64,000 nucleotides of DNA from Pacificispira sp040217575 (GCA_040217575.1 JAVJPW010000001.1:1-64000), one strand, 5' to 3'; positions 52,020-61,256 are shown, counted from the stretch's first letter. Notes: generated by a model from the letters alone, not told the origin. Numbers and translations are program-made.

Positions 52020-52928
52020 ATGGTTTCCAACAACGGTCCGACTCCCCGACCGGAATCGCAAGCGGCCGAGGTCAATCCACCGGCACCGGTTTCGGTGACT
52101 CCGGCGCATATCGTCGTCGTCGGCAATCAGAAGGGCGGCTCCGGCAAATCGACCACCGCAATGCATATCGCAGCCGCACTGATGGCGGGTGGGTCGCGTG
52201 TCGCGACGATGGATCTGGACGCGCGTCAGGGCACGCTCAGCCGTTATATCGAAAACCGCAAGGCGTATATGGCATCCAAGGGGGTGAACCTTCCCATGCC
52301 GACGCACCGGTCGATCGAACCGTCCACGGTCGCGTCCGTCGATGTCGCCAGGGCCCATGACCAGCATGCGGTCGAACGCGCGGTTCAGGACCTGTCCGGT
52401 CGCCATGACTATATCATTGTCGACACGCCCGGGACCGACAACTTCCTGAGCCGGATCGGGCATTCCTATGCCGATACGCTGGTAACACCGCTGAACGACA
52501 GTTTTGTCGATCTGGATGTCTTGGCGAAGATCGACCCGGACACCTTTGCGATGACCCGGCCCAGCCAGTATGCGGAAATGGTGTTCCAGGTAAAAATGCA
52601 GAAGGCGCGCCGGGACCGGTCGAACCGGACGTTCGACTGGGTCGTCCTGCGCAACAGGACGGGCCAACTGGATTCCAGAAACCAGCGCGCCATGGAAGAG
52701 GCGCTGGACAAACTGAGTTCCCGCGTCGGGTTTCGGGTCATATCGGGTTTTTCGGAACGGGTGATTTTCAGGGAACTGTTCCTTGACGGAATTACGCTTC
52801 TGGATCTGCGCCAGCCCGGAAGCGAAGTGAAAATGAACATGTCCCACTTGGCTGCCCGGCAGGAGGTTCGCGACCTCATGCTGGCGATCGGCCTTCAGGA
52901 AACGGACGTTCAGGCCGCCCGAACTTGA
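52020..52928 (+). CDS. mipZ: Division-plane positioning ATPase (MipZ, ParA/MinD family)
   Basis: The 302-residue ATPase forms a bipolar gradient with ParB and inhibits FtsZ away from midcell in alphaproteobacteria. The deviant Walker A reads GNQKGGSGKSTTAMH. ATMDLDARQGTLSRYIENR is a MipZ-specific stretch, and DYIIVDTPGTDNFLSRIGHSYADTLVTPLNDSFVDLDV covers Walker B and the membrane/DNA face. The start with GGAAG upstream gives an extension of about 35 residues before the P-loop; a longer frame to 51894 is less likely. Confidence 0.92.
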   Translation: MVSNNGPTPRPESQAAEVNPPAPVSVTPAHIVVVGNQKGGSGKSTTAMHIAAALMAGGSRVATMDLDARQGTLSRYIENRKAYMASKGVNLPMPTHRSIEPSTVASVDVARAHDQHAVERAVQDLSGRHDYIIVDTPGTDNFLSRIGHSYADTLVTPLNDSFVDLDVLAKIDPDTFAMTRPSQYAEMVFQVKMQKARRDRSNRTFDWVVLRNRTGQLDSRNQRAMEEALDKLSSRVGFRVISGFSERVIFRELFLDGITLLDLRQPGSEVKMNMSHLAARQEVRDLMLAIGLQETDVQAART

Positions 52929-52960
52929 GCGGACGCCCGTTCCGCCCATATTCTTGAGCG

Positions 52961-53680
52961 ATGAACAAACCACCCGTCGGAAAGTCCGGATCGGACAGTG
53001 AACTGGATGCGTTTCTGGACGCCGTGAAACGGACGCCCGCGCCGACAGTCGGTGCCGGGGACCGTGGGCGTCTGATTTTCGCCCTGGATGCGACCATGAG
53101 CCGGGAGGCAACCTGGGACATGGCATGCAAGGTCCAGGGGGAGATGTTCGATGCCACCCGCGATGTAGGCGGTCTGGACGTGCAGCTGCTTTATTTTCGG
53201 GGTTTCGGTGAATGCCGATCCAGCAAATGGCAGCCCGATGCCAAAGGCCTGGCGCGACTGATGACCTCCGTCGCGTGCCGGGGTGGACAGACCCAGATCG
53301 GCAAAGTCCTGTCTCATATCATCCGGGAAACCGACCGAAAGAAGGTCGGCGCCGCCGTATTCGTTGGCGACGCCTTTGAAGAGGCAATAGACGACATTTG
53401 TCACAAGGCCGGGGAGCTGGGGTTGCGCGGTGTCCCGGTCTTTGTCTTTCAGGAAGGGCGCGACCCGATTGCAGAACGCGCATTTCGCGAAATCGCGCGG
53501 CTGACCGGCGGTGCCTGGTGCCCGTTCGAACCGGGCAGCGCGGCAAAGCTCAAAGCGCTTTTGTCGGCGGTTGCCGTCTATGCTTCGGGCGGGTTGAAGG
53601 CGTTGGAGGCTAAGGGAAGGTCCGACCCCGAAACGAAGCTGCTTCTGGAACAGATGCGGTCGGGGCCCCGGGGCCGATGA
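52961..53680 (+). CDS. VWA-domain protein next to mipZ
   Basis: This 239-residue soluble protein has a von Willebrand A-like fold. LIFALDATMSREATWD has a MIDAS-like Asp43-x-Thr-x-Ser. Later landmarks are VQLLYFRGFGECR, GGQTQIGKVLSHI and VGAAVFVGDAFEE. It has no signal peptide, so it probably acts in the cytosol as a metal-dependent binding protein. It overlaps the membrane J-protein gene by four bases, so the two products are made together and may form a chaperone or quality-control pair. Confidence 0.85.
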   Translation: MNKPPVGKSGSDSELDAFLDAVKRTPAPTVGAGDRGRLIFALDATMSREATWDMACKVQGEMFDATRDVGGLDVQLLYFRGFGECRSSKWQPDAKGLARLMTSVACRGGQTQIGKVLSHIIRETDRKKVGAAVFVGDAFEEAIDDICHKAGELGLRGVPVFVFQEGRDPIAERAFREIARLTGGAWCPFEPGSAAKLKALLSAVAVYASGGLKALEAKGRSDPETKLLLEQMRSGPRGR

Positions 53681-54411
53681 CCTGGTTTCTGATCGGTCTG
53701 GTTCTTCTGTTCGGGCTGTTGGGCGGGCTGTCCTGGCTGTCCAGGGCACAGCCGAAGGACGTTGTCAGAAATCTGAAATGGGTCGCCCTGGCGGTGGTCG
53801 TGATCGTGCTGATCGGCCTTGCCGCGACCCGGAACTTTCATTTCCTGTGGGGCCTTGGGCTGGCCGCTCTTCCATGGATCAATCGCGGCTGGTTTGCCTG
53901 GAACCTGTGGCGCCGAATGAAAGGACCGTCCCAGGGTCGCAAATCAGGCATCGCAACAGACTTTCTGGATATGACGCTGGACCACGACACAGGGGAAATG
54001 GACGGTCGAATCCTCAAAGGGCCGTATCAGGGGGCCCTTCTGTCGGAACTCGACCAGACGGAGCTGATCGCCCTGCTGTTGGAAATGGAACAGGCCGGTG
54101 ACGACCGGTCGCGGTCCTTGTTGGAAGCCTACATGGACAGGATGTTCGGTGCCGAATGGCGGTCCGGCACCAAGCATGAAAGCCGGGATGGTGAACATCG
54201 GGAAGAACGGTCGGGAAGATCGTCCGCACGCCGTTCGAAGATGCCGCGCGATGAAGCATTGAAACTTCTGGGGCTTAAGGAAGGGGCATCCGTCGAAGAA
54301 ATCGAAGCGGCATACAAAAGGCTGATGAAACAGGTGCATCCGGATGCGGGCGGGTCGGACTATCTGGCGTCACAGGTCAACGCCGCAAAGGATGCGTTGC
54401 TGAAACCCTAA
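53677..54411 (+). CDS. Membrane-anchored J-domain protein
   Basis: The 244-residue protein has two N-terminal membrane helices (about 4-22 and 35-62) and a middle soluble region with FLDMTLDHDTGEMDGRILKG. A basic Ser/Arg linker follows, then a C-terminal J domain (about 188-244) with ALKLLGLKEGASVEEIEAAYKRLMKQVHPDAGG, HPD intact. The layout resembles alphaproteobacterial DnaJ-like proteins related to Tim14/Pam18. It overlaps the VWA gene and converges with a small minus-strand gene. Confidence 0.9.
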   Translation: MTWFLIGLVLLFGLLGGLSWLSRAQPKDVVRNLKWVALAVVVIVLIGLAATRNFHFLWGLGLAALPWINRGWFAWNLWRRMKGPSQGRKSGIATDFLDMTLDHDTGEMDGRILKGPYQGALLSELDQTELIALLLEMEQAGDDRSRSLLEAYMDRMFGAEWRSGTKHESRDGEHREERSGRSSARRSKMPRDEALKLLGLKEGASVEEIEAAYKRLMKQVHPDAGGSDYLASQVNAAKDALLKP

Positions 54412-54617
54412 AGCGGGTACCGTTCATAGCGGACTTCATCGCCGTCGATTTCAACGGAAGTCGCGGCCGGCAGGATTCGTTCCGCGCCCTCAAGCTCGGA
54501 ATAGTGAATTCTGGATTCCATCTGGCCCAGCAATGCGATAGCCGCCGCCGTCATCAGAATGAAGGCAAGCATCAGCCGGAAATCCCCACGGCATTTATAG
54601 AACGAACAGTCTGACAT
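54408..54617 (-). CDS. Small hypothetical membrane protein
   Basis: The 69-residue product has one membrane helix (LMLAFILMTAAAIALLGQM, about 15-33) and a short soluble tail (ELEGAERILPAATSVEIDGDE). It has two Cys near the start (MSDCSFYKCRG). A GAGGA site eight bases before the ATG supports it. Its stop overlaps the J-protein stop by four bases on the opposite strand. Family unknown. Confidence 0.6.
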   Translation of the reverse strand: MSDCSFYKCRGDFRLMLAFILMTAAAIALLGQMESRIHYSELEGAERILPAATSVEIDGDEVRYERYPL

Positions 54618-54901
54618 TGGTTCAGTCCTCGATGTTGGTTCAGAAACCGTCCGGAAAGGTGATTCGCCCCGACCCCGTACAGACCTTCCCAGAAGGGCAT
54701 TAGAGGCTGCGAAATGCGGCAAAAATGCGCCCATGCCGCGGCATTATTGGCGCAGACACGCGAATTTGGTGACTGTTCCGTGACAAGCCCCGCGGATTCC
54801 AAGGCTTTGCTTGCTCTCTACAGGTGGCGTGTGGCAATACCCGGTGCACAAGCCGGCTGTCGCCGGGTCTTGGCAGTTTCATGCCGCAGGGATCCATGTG
54901 A
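54618..54901. other. Divergent intergenic region, small membrane protein / galU
   Basis: This 284-bp gap has no supported gene. It should hold the galU promoter. Short open frames on both strands here overlap galU or lack ribosome sites. Confidence 0.4.
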
Positions 54902-55771
54902 ATGTCAATGCGTGTGCGAAAAGCAGTGTTTCCGGTGGCCGGTCTTGGCACCCGTTTCCTGCCGGCAACGAAGGCGATGCCGAAGGAAATGCTGACGGTC
55001 GTCGACAAGCCGCTGATCCAGTATGCGTTTGAAGAGGCTGTTGCCGCGGGTATCGAAGAGTTCATCTTCGTGACGGGCCGGGGAAAGCAGGCGCTGGAAG
55101 ATCACTTCGATATCGCATTCGAACTTCAGCGGACCCTGGAATCACGGAACAAGACCGACGCAATCGAACAGATTTGCGGCTATCTTCCAAAAGCGGGGGC
55201 AATCAAGTACGTCCGCCAGACGGAAGCCCTGGGATTGGGGCACGCGATCTGGTGCGCGCGGGACATGATTGGGGACGAACCATTCGCCATTTTGTCACCG
55301 GATGATATCGTCCTGTCCGACACGCCCTGCCTGAAACAGTTGGTGGACGCCCACGCGGATGTGGGCGGTAATGTGATTGCGGTTATGGATGTACCGCGCG
55401 CGGATACCGCCCGTTACGGAATATTGGATACACCGAATCCCGAAGATCGGCTGGCGGAAATACACGGGCTGGTCGAAAAGCCTTCGCCGGATGTCGCGCC
55501 CAGCACGCTTTCGATTATCGGACGTTATATTCTGGATGGCGCCGTATTCGCCGAACTGGATCGGCATGAAGTGGGCGCGGGCGGTGAGATCCAGTTGACG
55601 GACGCGATGGCGAAACTGATCGGCCGGATGCCGTGCCATGGGTTGCGATTTGACGGAACGCGTTTCGACTGTGGAACGAAAGAAGGCTGGTTCGCCGCGA
55701 ACGTTGCGTATTCACTGGCGCACCCGACCTTGGGCGCGGCCGCCAGGGCGACGATTGACGCGTATCGGTAG
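54902..55771 (+). CDS. galU: UTP-glucose-1-phosphate uridylyltransferase
   Basis: This 289-residue enzyme makes UDP-glucose from UTP and glucose-1-phosphate, feeding surface polysaccharide and lipopolysaccharide. The nucleotide-binding start GLGTRFLPATKAMPKEML is exact for GalU, followed by DKPLIQYAFEEAV and, later, GLVEKPSPDVAPS. A second ATG two codons in is also usable. It is followed by ugd after a 56-bp gap, and the two make UDP-glucose and then UDP-glucuronate. Confidence 0.96.
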   Translation: MSMRVRKAVFPVAGLGTRFLPATKAMPKEMLTVVDKPLIQYAFEEAVAAGIEEFIFVTGRGKQALEDHFDIAFELQRTLESRNKTDAIEQICGYLPKAGAIKYVRQTEALGLGHAIWCARDMIGDEPFAILSPDDIVLSDTPCLKQLVDAHADVGGNVIAVMDVPRADTARYGILDTPNPEDRLAEIHGLVEKPSPDVAPSTLSIIGRYILDGAVFAELDRHEVGAGGEIQLTDAMAKLIGRMPCHGLRFDGTRFDCGTKEGWFAANVAYSLAHPTLGAAARATIDAYR

Positions 55772-55827
55772 TTACTGTTGCGCCATCTTGTTTTTAGGAT
55801 GGGCTTGCGTTTGGGAGATTGGTTTTC

Positions 55828-57159
55828 ATGCGTATCGCGATGATAGGAACCGGGTATGTCGGACTTGTTTCCGGCGCCTGTTTTGCCGAATTGGGTCATG
55901 ATGTCATTTGCGTTGATATTGATCCCGGCAAGATCGATGCCCTGAAGAAAGGCGTCATTCCGATCTATGAGCCCGGCCTGGAGGAAATGGTCGAAAAATC
56001 CGTCGCAAGCGGCCGGATTTCCTTCACGACCGAAATCCAGGAAGCGGTCCCGCAGGCGGATGCGGTTTTCATTGCGGTCGGAACGCCGACCCGGGCAGAA
56101 GACGGGCATGCGGATTTGCGCTATGTCTATGCGGCGGCGGAATCGGTGGCGACCGCCCTTTCGGGATATACCGTCATTGTCGACAAGTCGACCGTACCGG
56201 TCGGAACCGCAAAGGCGGTTTCGGAAATTATTGGCCGGACCCGCGACGCGTCCGAGTTCGATGTCGTCTCTAACCCCGAGTTCCTTCGTGAAGGGGCGGC
56301 CATTGGCGATTTCATGAAGCCGGACCGCATTGTGGTCGGCACGCGGACTGAACGGGCGGCGGAACTGATGCGCGCACTTTATGCGCCGCTAACCGACCAG
56401 GGGTATCCACTGCTGATCACCGATCCGGAATCGGCGGAACTCATCAAATATGCCGCCAACGCCTTCCTGGCGACAAAGATCGGCTTCATCAACGAAATCG
56501 CCGATATCTGCGAAAAGACCGGTGCCGACGTCCTTCAGGTTGCAGAAGGGATCGGTCTGGACACGCGGATCGGGAACAAGTTTCTGATGCCGGGGCCGGG
56601 TTTCGGTGGCAGCTGTTTTCCGAAGGATACCCGCGAACTGGCGGCCAGCGCGCGCAAGTCCGGCGCGCCGTCCCGGATTGTCGAAGCAGTGATCACGTCG
56701 AACGACGTTCGCAAGCGCGCGATGGCGGACCGTGTCGCGGACGTGTTGGGCGAATCCATCAGCGGGAAAAGAATCGCGGTGCTGGGCCTGACCTTCAAGG
56801 CCGAGACCGATGACATGCGCGAAAGTCCGGCGATAGACATCGTTGCCGAACTCACCCTTCACGGGGCGAAAGTTGCCGTTCATGACCCGAAAGGCATGGA
56901 TATTGCTAAAACCATGATCGACGATGTCGAATGGGCGGAGGGTCCGTTCGACGCGGTGCGCGGCGCCGACGCAGTTCTGATCGTCACCGAATGGAAAGAC
57001 TATCGGGAACTCGACTGGGCACGCGTCAGAGAGTTGGTGAAGCGACCCGTTATCGTTGACCTGCGGAACCTTTTCGATGGCAAGGCAATGCAGGATCTGG
57101 GCTTCCTTTATGCAAGTGTCGGTCGACCGATCGTCGGGCTTGCGTCCGAACGCGTATGA
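55828..57159 (+). CDS. ugd: UDP-glucose 6-dehydrogenase
   Basis: The 443-residue NAD-dependent enzyme makes UDP-glucuronate. It has the N-terminal Rossmann motif GTGYVGLVSG, Cys263 in GFGGSCFPKDTREL as catalytic thiol, the Lys/Asn dimer segment ELIKYAANAFLATKIGFINEI, and C-terminal LTFKAETDDMRESPA. The ATG at 55828 with GGAGA nine bases upstream is preferred over a TTG three codons before. Confidence 0.96.
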   Translation: MRIAMIGTGYVGLVSGACFAELGHDVICVDIDPGKIDALKKGVIPIYEPGLEEMVEKSVASGRISFTTEIQEAVPQADAVFIAVGTPTRAEDGHADLRYVYAAAESVATALSGYTVIVDKSTVPVGTAKAVSEIIGRTRDASEFDVVSNPEFLREGAAIGDFMKPDRIVVGTRTERAAELMRALYAPLTDQGYPLLITDPESAELIKYAANAFLATKIGFINEIADICEKTGADVLQVAEGIGLDTRIGNKFLMPGPGFGGSCFPKDTRELAASARKSGAPSRIVEAVITSNDVRKRAMADRVADVLGESISGKRIAVLGLTFKAETDDMRESPAIDIVAELTLHGAKVAVHDPKGMDIAKTMIDDVEWAEGPFDAVRGADAVLIVTEWKDYRELDWARVRELVKRPVIVDLRNLFDGKAMQDLGFLYASVGRPIVGLASERV

Positions 57160-57171
57160 AAGAATTAGGAA

Positions 57172-58575
57172 ATGGCAATCGCCGGTCACCGCTTCGATCC
57201 GACCATCCTTCGTGAGTATGATATTCGCGGCGTCGTAGGTGGTACGCTGACATCGTCCGACGCCCTGGCACTGGGCCGGACTATGGGCACGATTGCCGTG
57301 GCGGGAAGCGGGCGCATCGCCGTGGTCGGTTATGACGGGCGAATGAGTTCCCAGTCGCTGGAAGAGGAATTGTGCAGGGGCCTGGCGTCGTGCGGACTTT
57401 ATGTGCTGCGCATCGGACTGGTCCCGACGCCATGCCTGTATTTCGCGGCAAAGATGCTGAATGCATCCCTGGGCATCATGGTGACCGGGTCCCACAATCC
57501 CCCTGAATATAACGGTTTCAAGATCGTTCTGAACGGAATGCCCTTCTATGGGGAGGAAATTCAGAGGCTGCGCGATCTGGCGTCGCGCGGCGTTTGGGCG
57601 CGGGCGGCGGGCGGTGCGGTCGAAACCGATGCCCACGGTGCCTATGCGGACCGGCTTATGAACGGGTACGATGTGAAAAAGGGGCTTCGCGTCGGCTGGG
57701 ACCCGGGCAACGGCGCAGCCTGTCCGATCGTCATGCGGTTGGCGCATCGACTGCCCGGGGAACATGTTCTGATCAACGAAACGGTGGATGGCAGTTTCCC
57801 GGCCCACCATCCGGACCCGACGGTCGAGGAAAACCTTCAGCAGTTGCGCCGCCTTGTCCTGGACGAGAAACTGGACGTCGGAATCGCATTCGATGGCGAT
57901 GGCGACCGGATCGGTGTGATCGACGACAAGGGGCGCGTCGTCTGGGGGGACCAGTTGCTGGCCCTGCTGGCGAGGGAAGTTCTTGCCGCCAAGCCCGGGT
58001 CGCCGATACTGGCTGATGTGAAGGCAAGCCAGGTTCTTTTTGATGAAATTGAACGTCTGGGCGGCAAGCCCGTGATGTCGCCGACTGGTCATTCCATCAT
58101 CAAGTCAAAGATGATGGAAACGAATGCGCCGCTGGCCGGTGAAATGAGCGGCCATATCTTCTTTGCCGACGGTTACTATGGATATGACGACGCGCTTTAT
58201 GCGGCCGTCCGGACGCTGCGTATGATCACCAAATCCGGAAAGGCCCTTTCGGAACTGGTCGACGAATTGCCCAAGATGGTCAATACGCCGGAAATCCGGA
58301 TCAATGTGGATGATCATCGGAAATTTGCAGTCGTGGACGAAGTCAAGCGGCGCCTTGAGGCGGCAGGCGCCGAAGTCGACGCCACGGACGGTGTTCGGGT
58401 CACCACGCTGGATGGTTGGTGGCTTTTACGCGCGTCGAACACCCAGCCCGCGCTGGTCGCACGCTGCGAGGCGGAAAACGAAACTGCGCTGGACCGACTT
58501 CTGTCCGATTTGAAGAAGGAGTTGTCGGCAAGCGGCGTTCAGTTCGATTTCGAACTTCCTAAGGCAAAAGGCTAA
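57172..58575 (+). CDS. Phosphomannomutase/phosphoglucomutase
   Basis: This 467-residue enzyme of the alpha-D-phosphohexomutase family (AlgC/ManB type) interconverts hexose 1- and 6-phosphates. The phosphoserine loop is MVTGSHNPPEYNGFK with Ser107; the metal loop FDGDGDRIG is near 240-247. The start FDPTILREYDIRGVVG is typical. It lies 12 bp after ugd and would supply glucose-1-phosphate to galU and mannose-1-phosphate for GDP-mannose. Confidence 0.94.
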   Translation: MAIAGHRFDPTILREYDIRGVVGGTLTSSDALALGRTMGTIAVAGSGRIAVVGYDGRMSSQSLEEELCRGLASCGLYVLRIGLVPTPCLYFAAKMLNASLGIMVTGSHNPPEYNGFKIVLNGMPFYGEEIQRLRDLASRGVWARAAGGAVETDAHGAYADRLMNGYDVKKGLRVGWDPGNGAACPIVMRLAHRLPGEHVLINETVDGSFPAHHPDPTVEENLQQLRRLVLDEKLDVGIAFDGDGDRIGVIDDKGRVVWGDQLLALLAREVLAAKPGSPILADVKASQVLFDEIERLGGKPVMSPTGHSIIKSKMMETNAPLAGEMSGHIFFADGYYGYDDALYAAVRTLRMITKSGKALSELVDELPKMVNTPEIRINVDDHRKFAVVDEVKRRLEAAGAEVDATDGVRVTTLDGWWLLRASNTQPALVARCEAENETALDRLLSDLKKELSASGVQFDFELPKAKG

Positions 58576-58583
58576 GCCGGCGA

Positions 58584-59303
58584 ATGGGGGCCGTCGCCGG
58601 CATTCTGTTCGACAAGGACGGAACTCTTCTCGATTACCATTCGACCTGGATGCCGGCGAACTACGCGGTGGCAATGGAACTGGCGGGCGGCGACACCGTC
58701 CTGCGTGATGCGTTGTTGGCAGCCGGCGGCTGGTCGCGCGACAGCGAGCGCGTCGCGTCCGGCACCGCGCTGGCGGCCGGGGACCTTCAGGATATTGCCG
58801 AACTCTGGCTTCCCATGCTGCCGGATGCGGGGCATGACCGGGATTCCCTGGTCCGATTTATGGACAAGGCCTTTCCGGCGAACATGGTGCCGACCGCGGT
58901 CTGTGCGCTGCCGGACTTGCTGGGACGTCTGGGCGATATGGGGTATGCCCTTGGCGTTGCCACGGCGGACAGCGTTTACGGCCTTAATGAATCCCTGAAA
59001 CCGTTCAACATTTTGGACCGGTTCGTGTTCGCTGCGGGTTTTGACAGCGGTCACGGACGCAAGCCCGGACCCGGCATGGTGCTGGGATTTTGCCAGGCGG
59101 CAGGAATCGAGCCGCAGGATGTCCTGGTGGTGGGCGACAACAGGCATGACGTCGAAATGGCCGCCGCCGCGGGTGCGTTTGCTGTCGGTGTTCTGACCGG
59201 GACGTCGGATCGGGACGAGCTGATGGCATCAGGCGCGGTCGCCGTATTGCCGTCGATTGCGGAACTGCCGGACTATCTGACGCTGGCCAACGCCGGGAAT
59301 TGA
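58584..59303 (+). CDS. HAD-family phosphatase (phosphoglycolate phosphatase-like)
   Basis: The 239-residue HAD hydrolase has motif I LFDKDGTLLDYHST (Asp10 nucleophile), motif III Lys in HGRKPGPGMV, and motif IV VVGDNRHDVEMAAAAGA. The helical cap is of the Gph/PGP kind. The true substrate is unknown; its place eight bp after the hexomutase suggests a sugar phosphate. Its 3' end overlaps the oppositely oriented EAL-protein gene by 31 bp. Confidence 0.9.
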   Translation: MGAVAGILFDKDGTLLDYHSTWMPANYAVAMELAGGDTVLRDALLAAGGWSRDSERVASGTALAAGDLQDIAELWLPMLPDAGHDRDSLVRFMDKAFPANMVPTAVCALPDLLGRLGDMGYALGVATADSVYGLNESLKPFNILDRFVFAAGFDSGHGRKPGPGMVLGFCQAAGIEPQDVLVVGDNRHDVEMAAAAGAFAVGVLTGTSDRDELMASGAVAVLPSIAELPDYLTLANAGN

Positions 59304-61054
59304 GACGCCAGAACACTTGCCTCCGCCGCATCGGATTCCTTTGCAAATGCCTCAAACCGGTCTTTTTCCAACGGTTTGGCGAAGAAATAGCCTTGTCCTT
59401 CATCGCAGCGAAGGGTGCTGACGAATTCGGCGACATTCTGTGTTTCGATGCCTTCGACCGTGACGCTAAGATCCATATCGCGCATCAGGTTCACGATGTT
59501 GCGCAACAGGCGGTTTGACGTCTTGTCGTTGGGCACGCCGTCCAGGAACACCCGGTCCACCTTGGCTCGCGATGCCGGAACGTGACGCAAAAGCCCCAGT
59601 GACGAATGTCCTGTACCGAAATCGTCGATGGATATGGAAACCCCCAGCGCCTTCAGCGAATGAAGTGCCGCGAAAATTGCCTTCGGATTGCTGGCGATCG
59701 CGGTTTCCGTGATTTCGAACTCCAGGGTGGATGCGGGCACATCAAAAATGGAAAGCGTATTCCGGACGAAATCGATGAAGTTCGAACGTTCGATCTGTTT
59801 GGGTGAAATGTTTACCGCGAGCTTGAGTTGCGAAAGCACCGGATCCGACTTCCATTCGTGAAGCGCCGCACAGGCTTCCAGGAAGATGAACCGGCCGATG
59901 CCTTCGATCAGGTCGGCGCTTTCCGCCACGGGAATGAAGACGCTTGGCGGAATGAATTCACCGGAACTCGTGCGCCACCGGATCAGGCATTCCGCGGCGG
60001 TGCATTTCCCGGTGCGAAGATCGATCTTTGGCTGAAAGACGGGAAAGAATTCATGCATCTGCAATGCATCGCGGATGCGATGCACCATGGCGGAAGTTTT
60101 CTGAACCCGCGCCACGTCTTCTGGCGTCAGAAGATAGACATCACCCCGGTATTTCGACTTCGCCTCGTAATAGGCGACATCCGCGAATCGGATTGCCAGG
60201 TCCGGGGTCGATGCCAACAGCGGAATTTCCACGCCGCCGGCTGTCGCGCTGATGGAAACACGGGTTCCGCCGAATTCGAACGGGTCGGCCAGCGCGTGTT
60301 TCAGGGTTGTGTCGATTGTGCGCGCCAGGATTTCAGCGGACCGCCCGGCGGGAATTTCAAACAGCGCCGCGAACCGGTCGCCGCTGTCCCGCGCGATAAT
60401 TTCGCATCCTTCCAGATATTTGCACAGTCGTGCGCCAACCATCCGGATGACTTCGTTGCCTTCCTCCATCCCGAAAGTCGTATTGATCGCCCGCATCTGG
60501 TCGATGCCAATTTCAAGGAACAGGTGGCGCCGGCCGGCCCGGCTGCCGGGGGCCAACGCCGTATCGAGCCGTTTGCTAAGGGTCTCCCGGTTCGGCAGTC
60601 CCGTCAGGCGGTCCGTATAAATGGCGTCGCGAAACTCAGCTTCGAACTGTTCGTACTCGGACATGTCGTGCAGAAAGACGACGAAGAACCGGTGACCGTC
60701 CTGTGCCTCATACACGATTGGCCGGACATGAAGGGCGAGCTCTGTACCGTTTCGCCGGATCGCAGTCAGAAGGGATCCGGATTTTTCCGGCTGTTCGGTG
60801 GCCCGGCTGCACAAATCCGTAAATTTGTTCATGGAAGCCAGATCGAGAAGCTTACCCATCGAATGTCCGATCAGGTCCGCTTCGGCGTCAACCTGAAGGA
60901 AGGACAGGGCCTGCTTGTTTGTGCAGACAATGCGCAGATCGCTGTCCAGGGTCAGGATCGCGTCATGGTTTGCGTTGAACGCCATGCGCTCAATCTCTTC
61001 ACGGTACGGAACCGTTAGGGATTCAGGCACGTTATCGGCGTCTACAGGCGGCAT
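59273..61054 (-). CDS. PAS-GGDEF-EAL c-di-GMP protein with degenerate GGDEF
   Basis: This 593-residue soluble signalling protein has a PAS-like sensor domain at about 15-140. The GGDEF domain is at about 145-310, with the active site changed to SGDRF (224-228), so it should not make c-di-GMP. The EAL domain (about 325-570) has Glu355 in AECLIRW, Asn415 in AVNIS, Asp477 and Asp478 in DDFGTG, Lys498 in AKVDRV, Glu534 in VEGIET and GQGYFFAKPL. EAL is ECL here, but the metal-binding and catalytic acids look intact, so it is a likely phosphodiesterase. No membrane segment is seen. Confidence 0.92.
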   Translation of the reverse strand: MPPVDADNVPESLTVPYREEIERMAFNANHDAILTLDSDLRIVCTNKQALSFLQVDAEADLIGHSMGKLLDLASMNKFTDLCSRATEQPEKSGSLLTAIRRNGTELALHVRPIVYEAQDGHRFFVVFLHDMSEYEQFEAEFRDAIYTDRLTGLPNRETLSKRLDTALAPGSRAGRRHLFLEIGIDQMRAINTTFGMEEGNEVIRMVGARLCKYLEGCEIIARDSGDRFAALFEIPAGRSAEILARTIDTTLKHALADPFEFGGTRVSISATAGGVEIPLLASTPDLAIRFADVAYYEAKSKYRGDVYLLTPEDVARVQKTSAMVHRIRDALQMHEFFPVFQPKIDLRTGKCTAAECLIRWRTSSGEFIPPSVFIPVAESADLIEGIGRFIFLEACAALHEWKSDPVLSQLKLAVNISPKQIERSNFIDFVRNTLSIFDVPASTLEFEITETAIASNPKAIFAALHSLKALGVSISIDDFGTGHSSLGLLRHVPASRAKVDRVFLDGVPNDKTSNRLLRNIVNLMRDMDLSVTVEGIETQNVAEFVSTLRCDEGQGYFFAKPLEKDRFEAFAKESDAAEASVLASQFPALASVR

Positions 61055-61256
61055 TAGAAACTCGCGTGGTTTCCAGTTTCTAGTTTCAGGCGAAAAACTA
61101 ACCTGTGGAGTTTAATGAATGGTAAAGGCATTGAAAATTCTTCGGTCAGCGTCCCGCTGGTAACGATCCGGAATCAAGGCTAGTGTCTTGCCGCTGTCAC
61201 TCAATGGCCCGTCCATCGGGCCGACGCGCGCGCCTCGCGTATCCGGAGTATGCGCT
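61055..61256. other. Divergent intergenic region, EAL protein / trkH
   Basis: The trkH frame is open back to 61188, but family length favours the TTG at 61257. No strong hairpin or operator is seen. Confidence 0.35.
61245..61248 (+). promoter_or_regulatory. Ribosome binding site fixing a TTG start for trkH
   Basis: GGAG lies eight bases before TTG at 61257. It supports a 482-residue TrkH starting with LDFRPIL after the initiator, as in related alphaproteobacterial proteins. Confidence 0.55.

Noticed and set aside
51810..53126. Minus-strand open frame of 438 codons opposite mipZ
   Set aside because: It is a shadow of the mipZ and VWA genes, which carry clear motifs.
55785..55806. CCATC/GGATGG stem between galU and ugd as a terminator
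   Set aside because: The stem has five pairs and a loop of about ten bases, with the T run inside the loop. It is too weak to call.
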